DNA of 64,000 nt, taken from positions 12,550-76,549 of the forward strand of contig CAZNLR010000022.1 in NCBI GenBank assembly GCA_964574215.1, in the 5' to 3' direction. The notes beneath the pieces were generated by a model, which did no database searches, was not told the origin of the DNA, and saw only the letters and a list, made by a program, of their open reading frames with translations. Made by a program: the position numbers and the translations under genes. This DNA comes from GCA-2725625 sp964574215. Its GTDB lineage: Bacteria > Pseudomonadota > Alphaproteobacteria > Rhodospirillales > UBA2165. Shown here piece after piece: positions 52,008 to 60,374 of this stretch (positions within the stretch are counted from its first letter, which is position 1; each line of letters opens with the position of its first letter).

Positions 52008-52547
52008 TTACTTTAGTTTTTTAAGGACTGCAAACGGATTATCGGCGTCATCCTGGCCATTTATCGCCTTTATATCTTTTTTAATTGCCTCGAAATCGAT
52101 CCCCAATTGCCGTGGAAACGGATCCAACTCCAACCCGAAATGTTCGATAACGATTTCGCCCACATCAAACTCACCATTGAGAATTGGTTCCGGTGGGTCT
52201 TCGGCGTCTACATCGATCTCGAGGATGTCCTCATCTGACTCCTGAAATCTCTCTGTGAAATGGCAGGAAAAATGACCTTCCACATGGTTTTTCACCGGTT
52301 TTAGAGTGACGACGCAGCGTTGCGTTACATCCGCACTAAATGACGCCGAGAGAAGAATATCACCTTTTTCTCCGGACCCCGACAATTCAAGATGAGCCGA
52401 CAAAGCGTCGAGAGACAATAGATCAAATCGATCGGCCAGCGCCTTTCGCTCAGTTTCATTGGGGCTGATATCTTTCTCCAGACTTTCATCCGACAATTCT
52501 TCGACCCGGATCAGCCGGGAAAATTCGGAATGTGACGTATTCATCAA
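52008..52547 (-). CDS. DUF177 (YceD-like) protein
   Basis: A 179-residue cytoplasmic protein of the DUF177 family, which in many bacteria precedes rpmF and is linked to 23S rRNA or ribosome assembly. The typical CVVTLKPVKNHVEG with its conserved Cys (residue about 92) and the acidic middle region ESDEDILEIDVDAEDPPEP are visible. It overlaps the CBP3 gene by four bases at its start, and lies about 160 bases upstream of rpmF. Confidence 0.88.
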   Translation of the reverse strand: MMNTSHSEFSRLIRVEELSDESLEKDISPNETERKALADRFDLLSLDALSAHLELSGSGEKGDILLSASFSADVTQRCVVTLKPVKNHVEGHFSCHFTERFQESDEDILEIDVDAEDPPEPILNGEFDVGEIVIEHFGLELDPFPRQLGIDFEAIKKDIKAINGQDDADNPFAVLKKLK

Positions 52548-53125
52548 TTATTATTCCCTTCATCCGATTCCGAAGCTTGGCTCTTCAATTTACCAAATTG
52601 GATATTCCCCGTTATAATTTCGTCCAATTTCCAGTTGCCGGACCTTTCAATTTCTTTTTTTACGTAATCTTTCATCGCCGTTAGACGGCTCGTACCGGGC
52701 TCGGTATCGCCATAAAGGTTTCGACGCAACGCGGCAATCAGGACGTCATCACCTTGTTCAACCCCTTCATCATAGGCTTTGATCCTGCCATAAAATGACT
52801 TTGCCAGACTTTTCACTTTTTTTCCGACGCCTAAGTCGCCCACTCCCATTTCCCGCATGTTGCGATCCATGTCCGTAAACATGACATCGAATAAATGTTG
52901 CGAGGTTTCCGTGCCTTCTTCGCCGAGTATTTTGAGCCTACGCATGACGATATAGGCATGCAGCGCAATGAGATCGAAACGCCCGGCGACGGAATCCGGA
53001 ACATTGAAGTCAGTATAAAAAATAGTCAGGCGTGCCTGCTTTACAATCTCTGCGTAAAGATGATCAACATATTCCGGCGGCTTGATAATGCCGAATACTC
53101 GCCCGAGATACTTGATAAAACTCAT
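52544..53125 (-). CDS. Ubiquinol-cytochrome c chaperone (CBP3 family)
   Basis: A 193-residue assembly factor for the cytochrome bc1 complex. The N-terminus VDHLYAEIVKQARLTIFYTDF and the ALHAYIVMRRLKILGEEGTE block are typical of CBP3 domain proteins; the conserved FDVMFTDMDRNMREMGVGDL is also present. It overlaps DUF177 and diverges from the bamE-type gene, as in other alphaproteobacteria. Confidence 0.92.
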   Translation of the reverse strand: MSFIKYLGRVFGIIKPPEYVDHLYAEIVKQARLTIFYTDFNVPDSVAGRFDLIALHAYIVMRRLKILGEEGTETSQHLFDVMFTDMDRNMREMGVGDLGVGKKVKSLAKSFYGRIKAYDEGVEQGDDVLIAALRRNLYGDTEPGTSRLTAMKDYVKKEIERSGNWKLDEIITGNIQFGKLKSQASESDEGNNN

Positions 53126-53266
53126 TTTGACCTCTAGAGAATGCCGACGTGACAGAAGTCCTAGGACATCACAACTGTTTTCCCAAAACGAATTCGCTGT
53201 GATAAAATATACTTAATCGGATTAAACTCGATCAGTGGTGTTGTAATTGAGAGATATGAACGAATA

Positions 53267-53713
53267 ATGCAAACCAAATTTCACCTCATGGCCATCGTGC
53301 TCGCATCGATTTTTGCTTTGGAAGCCTGCACACCCCGTATTGCCGTCCGAGGCAACCTTCCCGATCCCGACTTACTGGCAGACGTCGAGGTCGGACACGT
53401 CAACAAACGCGATGTTGCTGAAATGCTGGGATCGCCTTCCAGCATCGCGCCGTTCAACGGTGAAACCTGGTATTATATCAGCGAACGCACGGAAACAGTC
53501 GCTTTTTTCAAGCCGGAGGTGTTGGAACGCAAAGTGATCATCATCCGCTTCGATGAAAAAGGATTGGTCAAAGAGAAGAAATCGTTTGGTCTTGAGGCCG
53601 GACAGGATATTGAAATGGTCGCCCGCGTGACGCCGACCGCCGGGAAAGAGCTTTCTTTGATCAAACAGCTATTCGGCAATATCGGCCGATTTAATACAGG
53701 CGGCGCCCAATAA
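53267..53713 (+). CDS. bamE: BamE/SmpA/OmlA-family outer-membrane lipoprotein
   Basis: A 148-residue lipoprotein with signal peptide and lipobox ALEAC (lipidated Cys at about residue 21). The domain KRDVAEMLGSPSSIAPFNGETWYYISE is the BamE signature. It belongs to the outer-membrane protein assembly complex. It is divergent from the CBP3 gene and ends before a bidirectional terminator facing hppA. Confidence 0.9.
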   Translation: MQTKFHLMAIVLASIFALEACTPRIAVRGNLPDPDLLADVEVGHVNKRDVAEMLGSPSSIAPFNGETWYYISERTETVAFFKPEVLERKVIIIRFDEKGLVKEKKSFGLEAGQDIEMVARVTPTAGKELSLIKQLFGNIGRFNTGGAQ

Positions 53714-53741
53714 ATTAATTATGCTTTATTTGAGATAAAAA

Positions 53742-53773
53742 AAAGGCCCCGAAGATCGATCCTCGGGGCCTTT
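53742..53773. terminator. Bidirectional intrinsic terminator
   Basis: AAAGGCCCCGA (53742-53752) pairs perfectly with TCGGGGCCTTT (53763-53773) around a ten-base loop, with an A-run before it (T-run on the minus strand). It ends bamE on plus and hppA on minus. Confidence 0.92.
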
Positions 53774-53792
53774 GATTTCATTGTCGTCGTCT

Positions 53793-55889
53793 TTATGCGG
53801 CGATGATCGCCAGCAACAGAATGGCGACGATATTCATGATTTTGATCAGCGGATTGACCGCGGGACCGGCGGTATCCTTGTAGGGATCACCAACCGTATC
53901 GCCGGTTACCGCCGCCATGTGGGCTTCGGAACCTTTGCCGCCATGGTTACCGTCTTCGATATACTTCTTGGCGTTATCCCACGCGCCACCGCCCGAGGTC
54001 ATGGACAGAGCCACGAACAAGCCGGTAACAATCACACCCATCAGAGAGGCCCCGAGAGCCGCAAAGGCGGCTGCCTGACCGGCAATGGCGTTGATAACGA
54101 AGTAAATGACGAACGGCGCCGCAATGGGCAGAATTGACGGCACGATCATTTCTTTGATCGCTGCCTTGGTCAGCAGGTCAACGCACTTGCCATATTCGGG
54201 CTTGGCGGTGCCTTCCATAATCCCCGGAATTTCCCGGAACTGACGCCGGACTTCCTCGACGATGGCGCCACCGGCGCGGCCTACAGCCATCATGCCAAGA
54301 GCGCCGAACAGGAACGGAATCAATCCACCGATAAACAGTCCGACAACCACAAACGGATCGCTCAGCGAGAAGCTGACTTTCAAATTCGGGAACAGCAGGC
54401 TCAGATCCTGCGTGTACGCCGTAAACAACACCAAAGCGGCCAGACCGGCAGAACCGATGGCGTAGCCTTTGGTTACCGCTTTGGTCGTGTTGCCGACAGC
54501 GTCCAGGGCGTCCGTGGTCTTGCGAACGTCTTCCGGCAGATCCGCCATTTCCGCAATACCGCCGGCGTTATCGGTAACGGGACCGAAAGCGTCGAGGGCG
54601 ACAACCATACCGGCCATCGCCAGCATGGAAGTAGCGGCAATCGCGAGGCCGAAAAGACCAGCCGTCAAAAATGCGACGATGATACCGGCGCAAATAACGA
54701 TGACCGGGAGCGCCGTGGCTTCCATGGAAACCGCGATACCCTGAATGATATTGGTCGCATGGCCGGTTTCAGATGCTTTAGCAACGCTTTTCACCGGGCG
54801 GTATTCAGTACCCGTATAGTATTCGGTGATCCACACGATCAAAGCGGTTACGACCAGTCCGACAAAGGCGGAAATGACGAGATCCATACCCGTGATATTG
54901 CCGTTCGAGGATTTGAATTCGGTGTCGAAACCGTATTGCCAATTAATTACCGCAACAATCAGTATGGCGGAAATTATCGCGCTGGCGAAGAACCCTTTGT
55001 AGAGGGCGCCCATGATGCTGTTGCTGGAACCCAGTTTGACAAAGAAGGTGGCGACAACGGACCCGATAATGCACACCGCGCCGATCAAAAGCGGCAGAGT
55101 CATCATTAATTCACGATCAGCACCGGTAAAGAACGCAGCGCCTAAAAGCATGGTCGCAACCACTGTCACGGCGTAAGTTTCGAACAAATCGGCCGCCATA
55201 CCGGCGCAATCGCCGACATTGTCGCCCACATTGTCCGCAATAACACCGGCATTGCGCGGATCGTCTTCCGGAATGCCGGCTTCGATCTTACCAACCAAGT
55301 CCGATCCCACATCGGCGCCTTTGGTGAAGATGCCGCCGCCCAATCGAGCGAAAATCGAAATCAAGGACGCGCCGAAACCCAGGGCAACGAGCGCTTCAAG
55401 CGCATGCCGCATACCGGCTGCCGTGGTTACGTCCAGCATGTCTTGCAAAATCAACCAGTAGATTACGACGCCTAACAAGGCCAGACCGGCGACCAACATG
55501 CCGGTAATGGCTCCAGATTTAAAAGCAACGCTGAGCCCGGCAGCCAGACCTTCGGAACGGGCGGCTTCAGCCGTACGCACATTGGCGCGAACGGAAACGT
55601 TCATGCCGATATAACCGGCAGCGCCCGATAGGATGGCGCCGATAAAAAAGCCGATGGCGACGGTCCAGCCCAGCAGGAGGCCGAGAATGACGCCGATCAC
55701 GACGCCGGCGATGGCGATCGCCGTATATTGGCGGTTCAGATAGGCGCTGGCGCCTTCCTGAACGGCGGCGGCGATTTCCTGCATTCTATCGGTGCCGGCC
55801 GGAGCGGCAAGTACCGAACGAATGGCATAAACGCCATAGAGAAGTGCGATGACGCCGCATCCGACGATCAACAGGGATATGTTAGACAT
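53793..55889 (-). CDS. hppA: K+-independent H+-translocating pyrophosphatase
   Basis: A 698-residue integral membrane enzyme with about sixteen hydrophobic helices that pumps protons on pyrophosphate hydrolysis. The substrate motif GVIADNVGDNVGDCAGMAADLFE and the C-terminal NAKKYIEDG and TVGDPYKDTAGPAVNPL blocks are present. The segment VGNTTKAVTKG has lysine where potassium-dependent types have alanine, which marks it as potassium-independent. It lies at the end of the rib/thiL unit, preceded by a structured leader at 55935-55978. Confidence 0.95.
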   Translation of the reverse strand: MSNISLLIVGCGVIALLYGVYAIRSVLAAPAGTDRMQEIAAAVQEGASAYLNRQYTAIAIAGVVIGVILGLLLGWTVAIGFFIGAILSGAAGYIGMNVSVRANVRTAEAARSEGLAAGLSVAFKSGAITGMLVAGLALLGVVIYWLILQDMLDVTTAAGMRHALEALVALGFGASLISIFARLGGGIFTKGADVGSDLVGKIEAGIPEDDPRNAGVIADNVGDNVGDCAGMAADLFETYAVTVVATMLLGAAFFTGADRELMMTLPLLIGAVCIIGSVVATFFVKLGSSNSIMGALYKGFFASAIISAILIVAVINWQYGFDTEFKSSNGNITGMDLVISAFVGLVVTALIVWITEYYTGTEYRPVKSVAKASETGHATNIIQGIAVSMEATALPVIVICAGIIVAFLTAGLFGLAIAATSMLAMAGMVVALDAFGPVTDNAGGIAEMADLPEDVRKTTDALDAVGNTTKAVTKGYAIGSAGLAALVLFTAYTQDLSLLFPNLKVSFSLSDPFVVVGLFIGGLIPFLFGALGMMAVGRAGGAIVEEVRRQFREIPGIMEGTAKPEYGKCVDLLTKAAIKEMIVPSILPIAAPFVIYFVINAIAGQAAAFAALGASLMGVIVTGLFVALSMTSGGGAWDNAKKYIEDGNHGGKGSEAHMAAVTGDTVGDPYKDTAGPAVNPLIKIMNIVAILLLAIIAA

Positions 55890-55934
55890 GTCGTTAACCC
55901 TTACTTGGTTGTTGACTTTATGTTTGGGAATACT

Positions 55935-55978
55935 CCCGGTTTAGAATCCCTGAGCCAATTCATTGGCAAACCGGGATT
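55935..55978 (-). promoter_or_regulatory. Structured leader element before hppA with alternative stems
   Basis: In the 187-base gap upstream of hppA, CCCGGTTT (55935-55942) pairs exactly with AAACCGGG (55968-55975), enclosing a further stem GCCAAT/ATTGGC (55954-55959 with 55962-55967). A second pairing, AATCCC/GGGATT (55945-55950 with 55973-55978), excludes the first. No T-run follows, so it is not an intrinsic terminator. The element sits 46-89 bases before the hppA start and could be a regulatory RNA structure. Confidence 0.45.
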
Positions 55979-56076
55979 AAAACCAGGCGCTGAAAAATGC
56001 GCCGGGACAATGCCAGAAGCCGTCCGACAAAGCAACCGGAGCATTGAAAAAATTTATTAAAATTGGAAAGATTTAT

Positions 56077-56553
56077 TTATCGCAGTTTTCGGTTCATCGC
56101 CGACTGGATCAGAATACCGTCGATCATCCCCTTTCCGATCGTACGATTACCGATTATCGTCAATCGGCGTTTCAGAGAATTGATGTCTAAATCCTTTTTT
56201 TCCTTGAGCAGCCTGGGGACGTAGGCGTGCAAATCCCTAATATAAGCATCTTTCAGGCGCGGCAACTGCTTGGTAAGAAGCGGTTCCCGATCCGCGGTGG
56301 TTTCGATTTGCACCTGAATTTGCACCGTCGCAGCGACGTTATCCCCCTGAAATAATGGAATTAATAGTGGTTCCATGGAAATGAACCGGGGTGGTTCGAT
56401 GGATTTAGGCGCTTCCGCTTTTTGCTCGCCACCCTCTTCGCCGCCGGCGGCCTTCGACGCAAAGGGCCCGAGTTCCATCTGCTGCATGACGGTAATTGCG
56501 CCGCCGGCAAGCATGATGATCACTGCAATAATAATGACGAGCATTCGTGGCAT
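56077..56553 (-). CDS. FliL-family membrane protein
   Basis: A 158-residue protein with one N-terminal membrane helix (about 5-25) and a periplasmic domain of the FliL type: EPPRFISMEPLLIPLF near residue 55 and VPRLLKEKKDLDINSLKRRL near 110. FliL supports flagellar stator function, but no flagellar gene is near; related proteins also occur outside flagellar loci. It follows thiL by 86 bases and precedes hppA. Confidence 0.78.
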   Translation of the reverse strand: MPRMLVIIIAVIIMLAGGAITVMQQMELGPFASKAAGGEEGGEQKAEAPKSIEPPRFISMEPLLIPLFQGDNVAATVQIQVQIETTADREPLLTKQLPRLKDAYIRDLHAYVPRLLKEKKDLDINSLKRRLTIIGNRTIGKGMIDGILIQSAMNRKLR

Positions 56554-56639
56554 GTTTCGACCCTAATAAAGAAAGTTCCGAGAATCTACAGTGAAATCAA
56601 TCAACCACTCGTTTTTCACTATAAAATAAAGCTTTCTGC

Positions 56640-57635
56640 TCAAAAATGGGTAAATCCGGTCCTCTTGAATGAAACAGGCTTTTTATTCTCATCCAAAAAA
56701 CGAATCGTTTGGTTGTTGGTAACAATGCCGATTTCCGTGATATCGCATTCCACAGACTCGGCGATTGCTCGAATTGCAGCAGACTTGCCGGAGTCGGTTG
56801 AAAACAAAAGTTCGTAATCGTCGCCACCGGTTAGAATCACGTTTAACAGTTCCGGATTGAGTTCGACGGCTGATTGAGCCGCGGTAGAGAGCGGGATTTT
56901 TTCCAGATAAATATCGGCGCCGACTTCGGATGCCTGACACAAATGATGCAAGTCCGCAGCTAGACCGTCGGAGACGTCGATCGCTGCATGGGCCTTGCCG
57001 GTCAACCGTTGTCCAACATCGACCCGGGGTTGGGGGCGCCGGTAGCGGTCTGCCAGATAATCCTGATCGGAAATAGAAGCCAGTTTCAAGTCGCCTGACA
57101 GTACCCGCAGGCCCAGCGCCCCATCGCCGATGGTTCCGGTAAGCCATATCGTATCGTCTATTTTAGCGCCGTTACGGCGTAACTCGGTGTCGTCATCCAC
57201 CAGACCGAAAGCGGTAATGGTTAGGACCAAGGGTCCCGATGTCGAAACGGTATCACCGCCGATTAGTGTTATATCAAACATGCCCTGCAATTCATTTAAT
57301 TCTTTAGAAAAAACGGATAACCAATTGTTTATTTTAATATTTTTCCACTCTTTTGGGAGGGATAAAGTCAAAGTATAATTTAGTGGATCGGCGCCCATTG
57401 ACGCGAGATCAGAAAGATTAACCCCTAACAGCTTTGCCGCGATCGAGTCCGCCGGATCGTCGGGCAGGAAATGAATTCCTTCAATCAGGGCATCCGTGGT
57501 GACAACCAAATGCTGGCCTGGGGGAACATCGATGACTGCGGCATCATCGGCGAGGTCAAACGCGCCCTTTACGTCGGCGCACAGGGGCGCGAAATATCGA
57601 CGGATCAATTCGAATTCGCCCAATTTTTCGGTCAC
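56640..57635 (-). CDS. thiL: Thiamine-monophosphate kinase
   Basis: A 331-residue ATP-grasp-like kinase making thiamine diphosphate. It has the start LGEFELIRRYFAPL, the metal and nucleotide blocks DDAAVIDVPPGQHLVVTTDAL, GGDTVSTSGPLVLT and DVSDGLAADLHHLC. It lies nine bases after nusB, the usual order. Confidence 0.94.
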   Translation of the reverse strand: MTEKLGEFELIRRYFAPLCADVKGAFDLADDAAVIDVPPGQHLVVTTDALIEGIHFLPDDPADSIAAKLLGVNLSDLASMGADPLNYTLTLSLPKEWKNIKINNWLSVFSKELNELQGMFDITLIGGDTVSTSGPLVLTITAFGLVDDDTELRRNGAKIDDTIWLTGTIGDGALGLRVLSGDLKLASISDQDYLADRYRRPQPRVDVGQRLTGKAHAAIDVSDGLAADLHHLCQASEVGADIYLEKIPLSTAAQSAVELNPELLNVILTGGDDYELLFSTDSGKSAAIRAIAESVECDITEIGIVTNNQTIRFLDENKKPVSFKRTGFTHF

Positions 57636-57644
57636 GGAACCAAC

Positions 57645-58148
57645 CTAGCCGTTCATTTCCTGCTGACGCAGCACCTGGGCCAAACGGTCGAGCACGCCGT
57701 TGACAAAGCCTGGTTCTTTCTCTCCGTAAAAGGCATGCGCCAGATCCACGTACTCATTGATAATAACCCTGGCGGGGACCGATGGAAGATGAAAAAGTTC
57801 AAAGGCGCCGGCTCGCAGAATCGACCGCATGATGACGTCTAATTTTTCAAGCGTCCGGTTTTCGGAAAGTGACCCTCCAATCATCTTATCTAATTCTGAT
57901 TTATTTTCGAGAACGCCGCGCACGACTTCACCAAATTTCTTTTTGTCGGGTGCGGCCAGTTCTCCCTCACGGACTTCATCCGCATCGTTTAGATCGTTTT
58001 GCACGGTCCAGCGGCGACCGAGGAACTCCAGCAAAATGCTGTCCGGTGAAGCACCGGACTGTTCGATTTCATAAAGGCCTTGCACGGCGGCCAATCGAGC
58101 CGTGCTGGTGCTGCGGCTATCGCGTGAAGACTTGGCCTTTTTGGACAA
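57645..58148 (-). CDS. nusB: Transcription antitermination factor NusB
   Basis: A 167-residue factor for rRNA antitermination. It has the opening ARLAAVQGLYEIEQSG and the closing FVNGVLDRLAQVLR typical of the NusB fold. It lies between ribH and thiL, a widely conserved order. Confidence 0.94.
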   Translation of the reverse strand: MSKKAKSSRDSRSTSTARLAAVQGLYEIEQSGASPDSILLEFLGRRWTVQNDLNDADEVREGELAAPDKKKFGEVVRGVLENKSELDKMIGGSLSENRTLEKLDVIMRSILRAGAFELFHLPSVPARVIINEYVDLAHAFYGEKEPGFVNGVLDRLAQVLRQQEMNG

Positions 58149-58186
58149 ACCGCCAACTCCAATATTATTGTAATTATTTCAATACG

Positions 58187-58639
58187 TTAATAGCGAATAG
58201 AGCTACTGGAGAACTGCGCCTCGACATCGATCATACGCAGGCACGCAACGGCAGCACGGCCACCAATATCGCGCTGTTTTACATCGGCGCGCTCCCGGGC
58301 CTGCTCCTGGTTTTCGCAGGTCAAAATGCCGAATCCATGGGGCATGACGTGATCGACGGTTTGATCCATCAGGGTCCGGCTGACTTCCCGGCAAATATGG
58401 TCGTAGTGATCCGTTTCACCGCGAATGACGCAGCCCAACGTAATGCAGCCGTCGTATTTTCCCGTCGCCCAGGCCCGCCGAACTGCCGCCGGGACTTCGA
58501 AAACGCCGGGCACAGCCACACGCACATATTCCATGCCGGCATCTTCAATGACCTTGATGGCGCCGGCGGCTAGATCATCGGCAATTTCTTCGTAAAATCG
58601 GGCCTCGACGATCAAAATCTTTGATGTTTTATCACTCAT
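58187..58639 (-). CDS. ribH: 6,7-dimethyl-8-ribityllumazine synthase
   Basis: A 150-residue enzyme of riboflavin synthesis. The conserved blocks ILIVEARFYEEI, VPGVFEVPAAVRRA, ALGCVIRGETDHYDHIC (as TLGCVIRGETDHYDHIC) and MPHGFGILTCENQEQA are visible. It overlaps ribBA by eight bases. Confidence 0.95.
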   Translation of the reverse strand: MSDKTSKILIVEARFYEEIADDLAAGAIKVIEDAGMEYVRVAVPGVFEVPAAVRRAWATGKYDGCITLGCVIRGETDHYDHICREVSRTLMDQTVDHVMPHGFGILTCENQEQARERADVKQRDIGGRAAVACLRMIDVEAQFSSSSIRY

Positions 58640-59774
58640 AAAAGTCGTCTCTCACTGGAATGGGGTCGTTTCTGTTCAGCTTAATGGGTCGTTGTTCGAC
58701 AATTTTAATATCATAGCCTTCGAGCGCGACCAAAGTCCTTTTGGTGTTGGACAGCAAAATCATCTCATGGACGCCAAGATCAAGGAGAATTTGAGCGCCC
58801 GTGCCATAGTCTCGCAGCATGGGCGCAGGACGTTCACGGGTCTCCAAATGATGTTTGATGCGATCGCTCAAATTGGTTGAACTCGCCCCTCTAATCATAA
58901 CAACCGCGCCCCTGCCCTCTTGTTCGATCATTTCCATCGCCCGGTGCAGTTCTATGGTTTTCTCCGCACTGTAAATATCATCGAATATATTGAAGGAATG
59001 CATGCGTATGAGCGCCGGGCCTCCGGACGAAAGATCGCCCTTTACCAAAGCCATATGTTCGACCGACTCGGCTATATTGGTGTAAACGACCGCCCGAAAA
59101 TCACCGCCGCCGATGGTGCTCAGCATGGTTTCGACGCCGGGTTTGATGATCCTGTCGTTGCGCAAGCGGTAGGCGATAAGATCGGCGATGGTGGCTATTT
59201 TCAAACCATGAAGTTGGGCAAACGATATAAGGTCCGGCATACGCGCCATGGTGCCGTCGTCGTTCATAATTTCGCAGATAACGCCGCCGGGATTTAGACC
59301 CGCCAAGCGGGCGATATCGACGGACGCCTCGGTGTGTCCCGTTCTTACCAGTACGCCGCCTTCCCGTGCTTCGAGTGGAAAAATATGCCCGGGCGTGGTG
59401 ATATCCTCGCGGGCTTTTGACGCATCGATCGCCGTTGCAATGGTGCGCGCCCGGTCAGAAGCGGAGATTCCGGTCGTGACCCCTTCTTTGGCCTCGATGG
59501 ATACCGTGAAGGCGGTTTGATGACGGTCTTCATTGTGCTGTGCCATGGCCGGCAAGCCCAGTTCCTGAATCCGCTTTTGAGTTAGGGTCAGACAAATCAA
59601 ACCTCGGCCATGAGTGGCCATAAAGTTAATCGCATCAGGCGTTGCCATCTGCGCCGGAATGACCAGGTCACCTTCGTTTTCACGGTCCTCGTCATCGACC
59701 AGGATGAACATCCTGCCGTTACGGGCGTCTTCGATAATTTCCTCGATGGAGGAAAGATATTTACTATGAGGCAC
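58632..59774 (-). CDS. ribB: RibBA-type protein: active DHBP synthase with degenerate GTP cyclohydrolase II part
   Basis: A 380-residue protein. The N-terminal half is 3,4-dihydroxy-2-butanone-4-phosphate synthase (FILVDDEDRENEGDLVIPA, HGRGLICLTL and RTGHTEASVDIARLAGL). The C-terminal half has the fold of GTP cyclohydrolase II, but the zinc cysteines are missing: the position reads LIRMHSFNIFDDIYS and has no CxxxCxC. So it likely makes only DHBP, and another protein must provide GTP cyclohydrolase II activity. This degenerate form is common in alphaproteobacteria. Confidence 0.92.
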   Translation of the reverse strand: MPHSKYLSSIEEIIEDARNGRMFILVDDEDRENEGDLVIPAQMATPDAINFMATHGRGLICLTLTQKRIQELGLPAMAQHNEDRHQTAFTVSIEAKEGVTTGISASDRARTIATAIDASKAREDITTPGHIFPLEAREGGVLVRTGHTEASVDIARLAGLNPGGVICEIMNDDGTMARMPDLISFAQLHGLKIATIADLIAYRLRNDRIIKPGVETMLSTIGGGDFRAVVYTNIAESVEHMALVKGDLSSGGPALIRMHSFNIFDDIYSAEKTIELHRAMEMIEQEGRGAVVMIRGASSTNLSDRIKHHLETRERPAPMLRDYGTGAQILLDLGVHEMILLSNTKRTLVALEGYDIKIVEQRPIKLNRNDPIPVRDDFYE

Positions 59775-59777
59775 GCG

Positions 59778-60365
59778 CTATTCCTTTTCCAGAAGGCGCG
59801 CAACATACCGCGCCAGCAAATCAATTTCCAGATTTACCCGGTCGCCGATTTTTGACTTTCCGAAGGTCGTCACTTTCTGGGTATGTTCGATTATGTTGAT
59901 GCCGAAGGTATTCCCCTCGACTTCGTTGACAGTCAGCGACACGCCATTGACCGCCACCGATCCCTTGGAGGCAATAAATTTCATCAATTCCTCAGGAGCC
60001 GTGAATGTATAGCGGTAAGAATCTCCGTCCGGCTGGATATCCTTGATTTCACCGACGCCATCCACATGACCGGACACCAGATGTCCGCCCAATTCATCGG
60101 CGGCCCGCAACGGGCGCTCGAAATTTACCACCGAACCTTCGCTCCAATCCCCGGCGATGGTTACCGAAAGCGTCTCTCCTGACGCCATTACGGCGAACCA
60201 GCCGTCGCCTTTCTCGGTCACCGTCAAACAGGTTCCAGAACAAGCAATGGAGGCGCCGATGTCGACCGTGTCCATATCGTATTTGGTGGCGAACTCAAAC
60301 CTGGTGTCGCCGTTTTTCTGAACCTTCCTGACTGTGCCGAGGTCCGTAACAATGCCGGTAAACAT
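59778..60365 (-). CDS. ribE: Riboflavin synthase alpha chain
   Basis: A 195-residue enzyme with two lumazine-binding repeats (MFTGIVTDLGTVRKV and, in the second half, GHLVSGHVDGVGEIKDI). It joins two lumazine molecules into riboflavin. It lies three bases before ribBA and nine after ribD. Confidence 0.95.
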   Translation of the reverse strand: MFTGIVTDLGTVRKVQKNGDTRFEFATKYDMDTVDIGASIACSGTCLTVTEKGDGWFAVMASGETLSVTIAGDWSEGSVVNFERPLRAADELGGHLVSGHVDGVGEIKDIQPDGDSYRYTFTAPEELMKFIASKGSVAVNGVSLTVNEVEGNTFGINIIEHTQKVTTFGKSKIGDRVNLEIDLLARYVARLLEKE

Positions 60366-60374
60366 GGGGTATAC

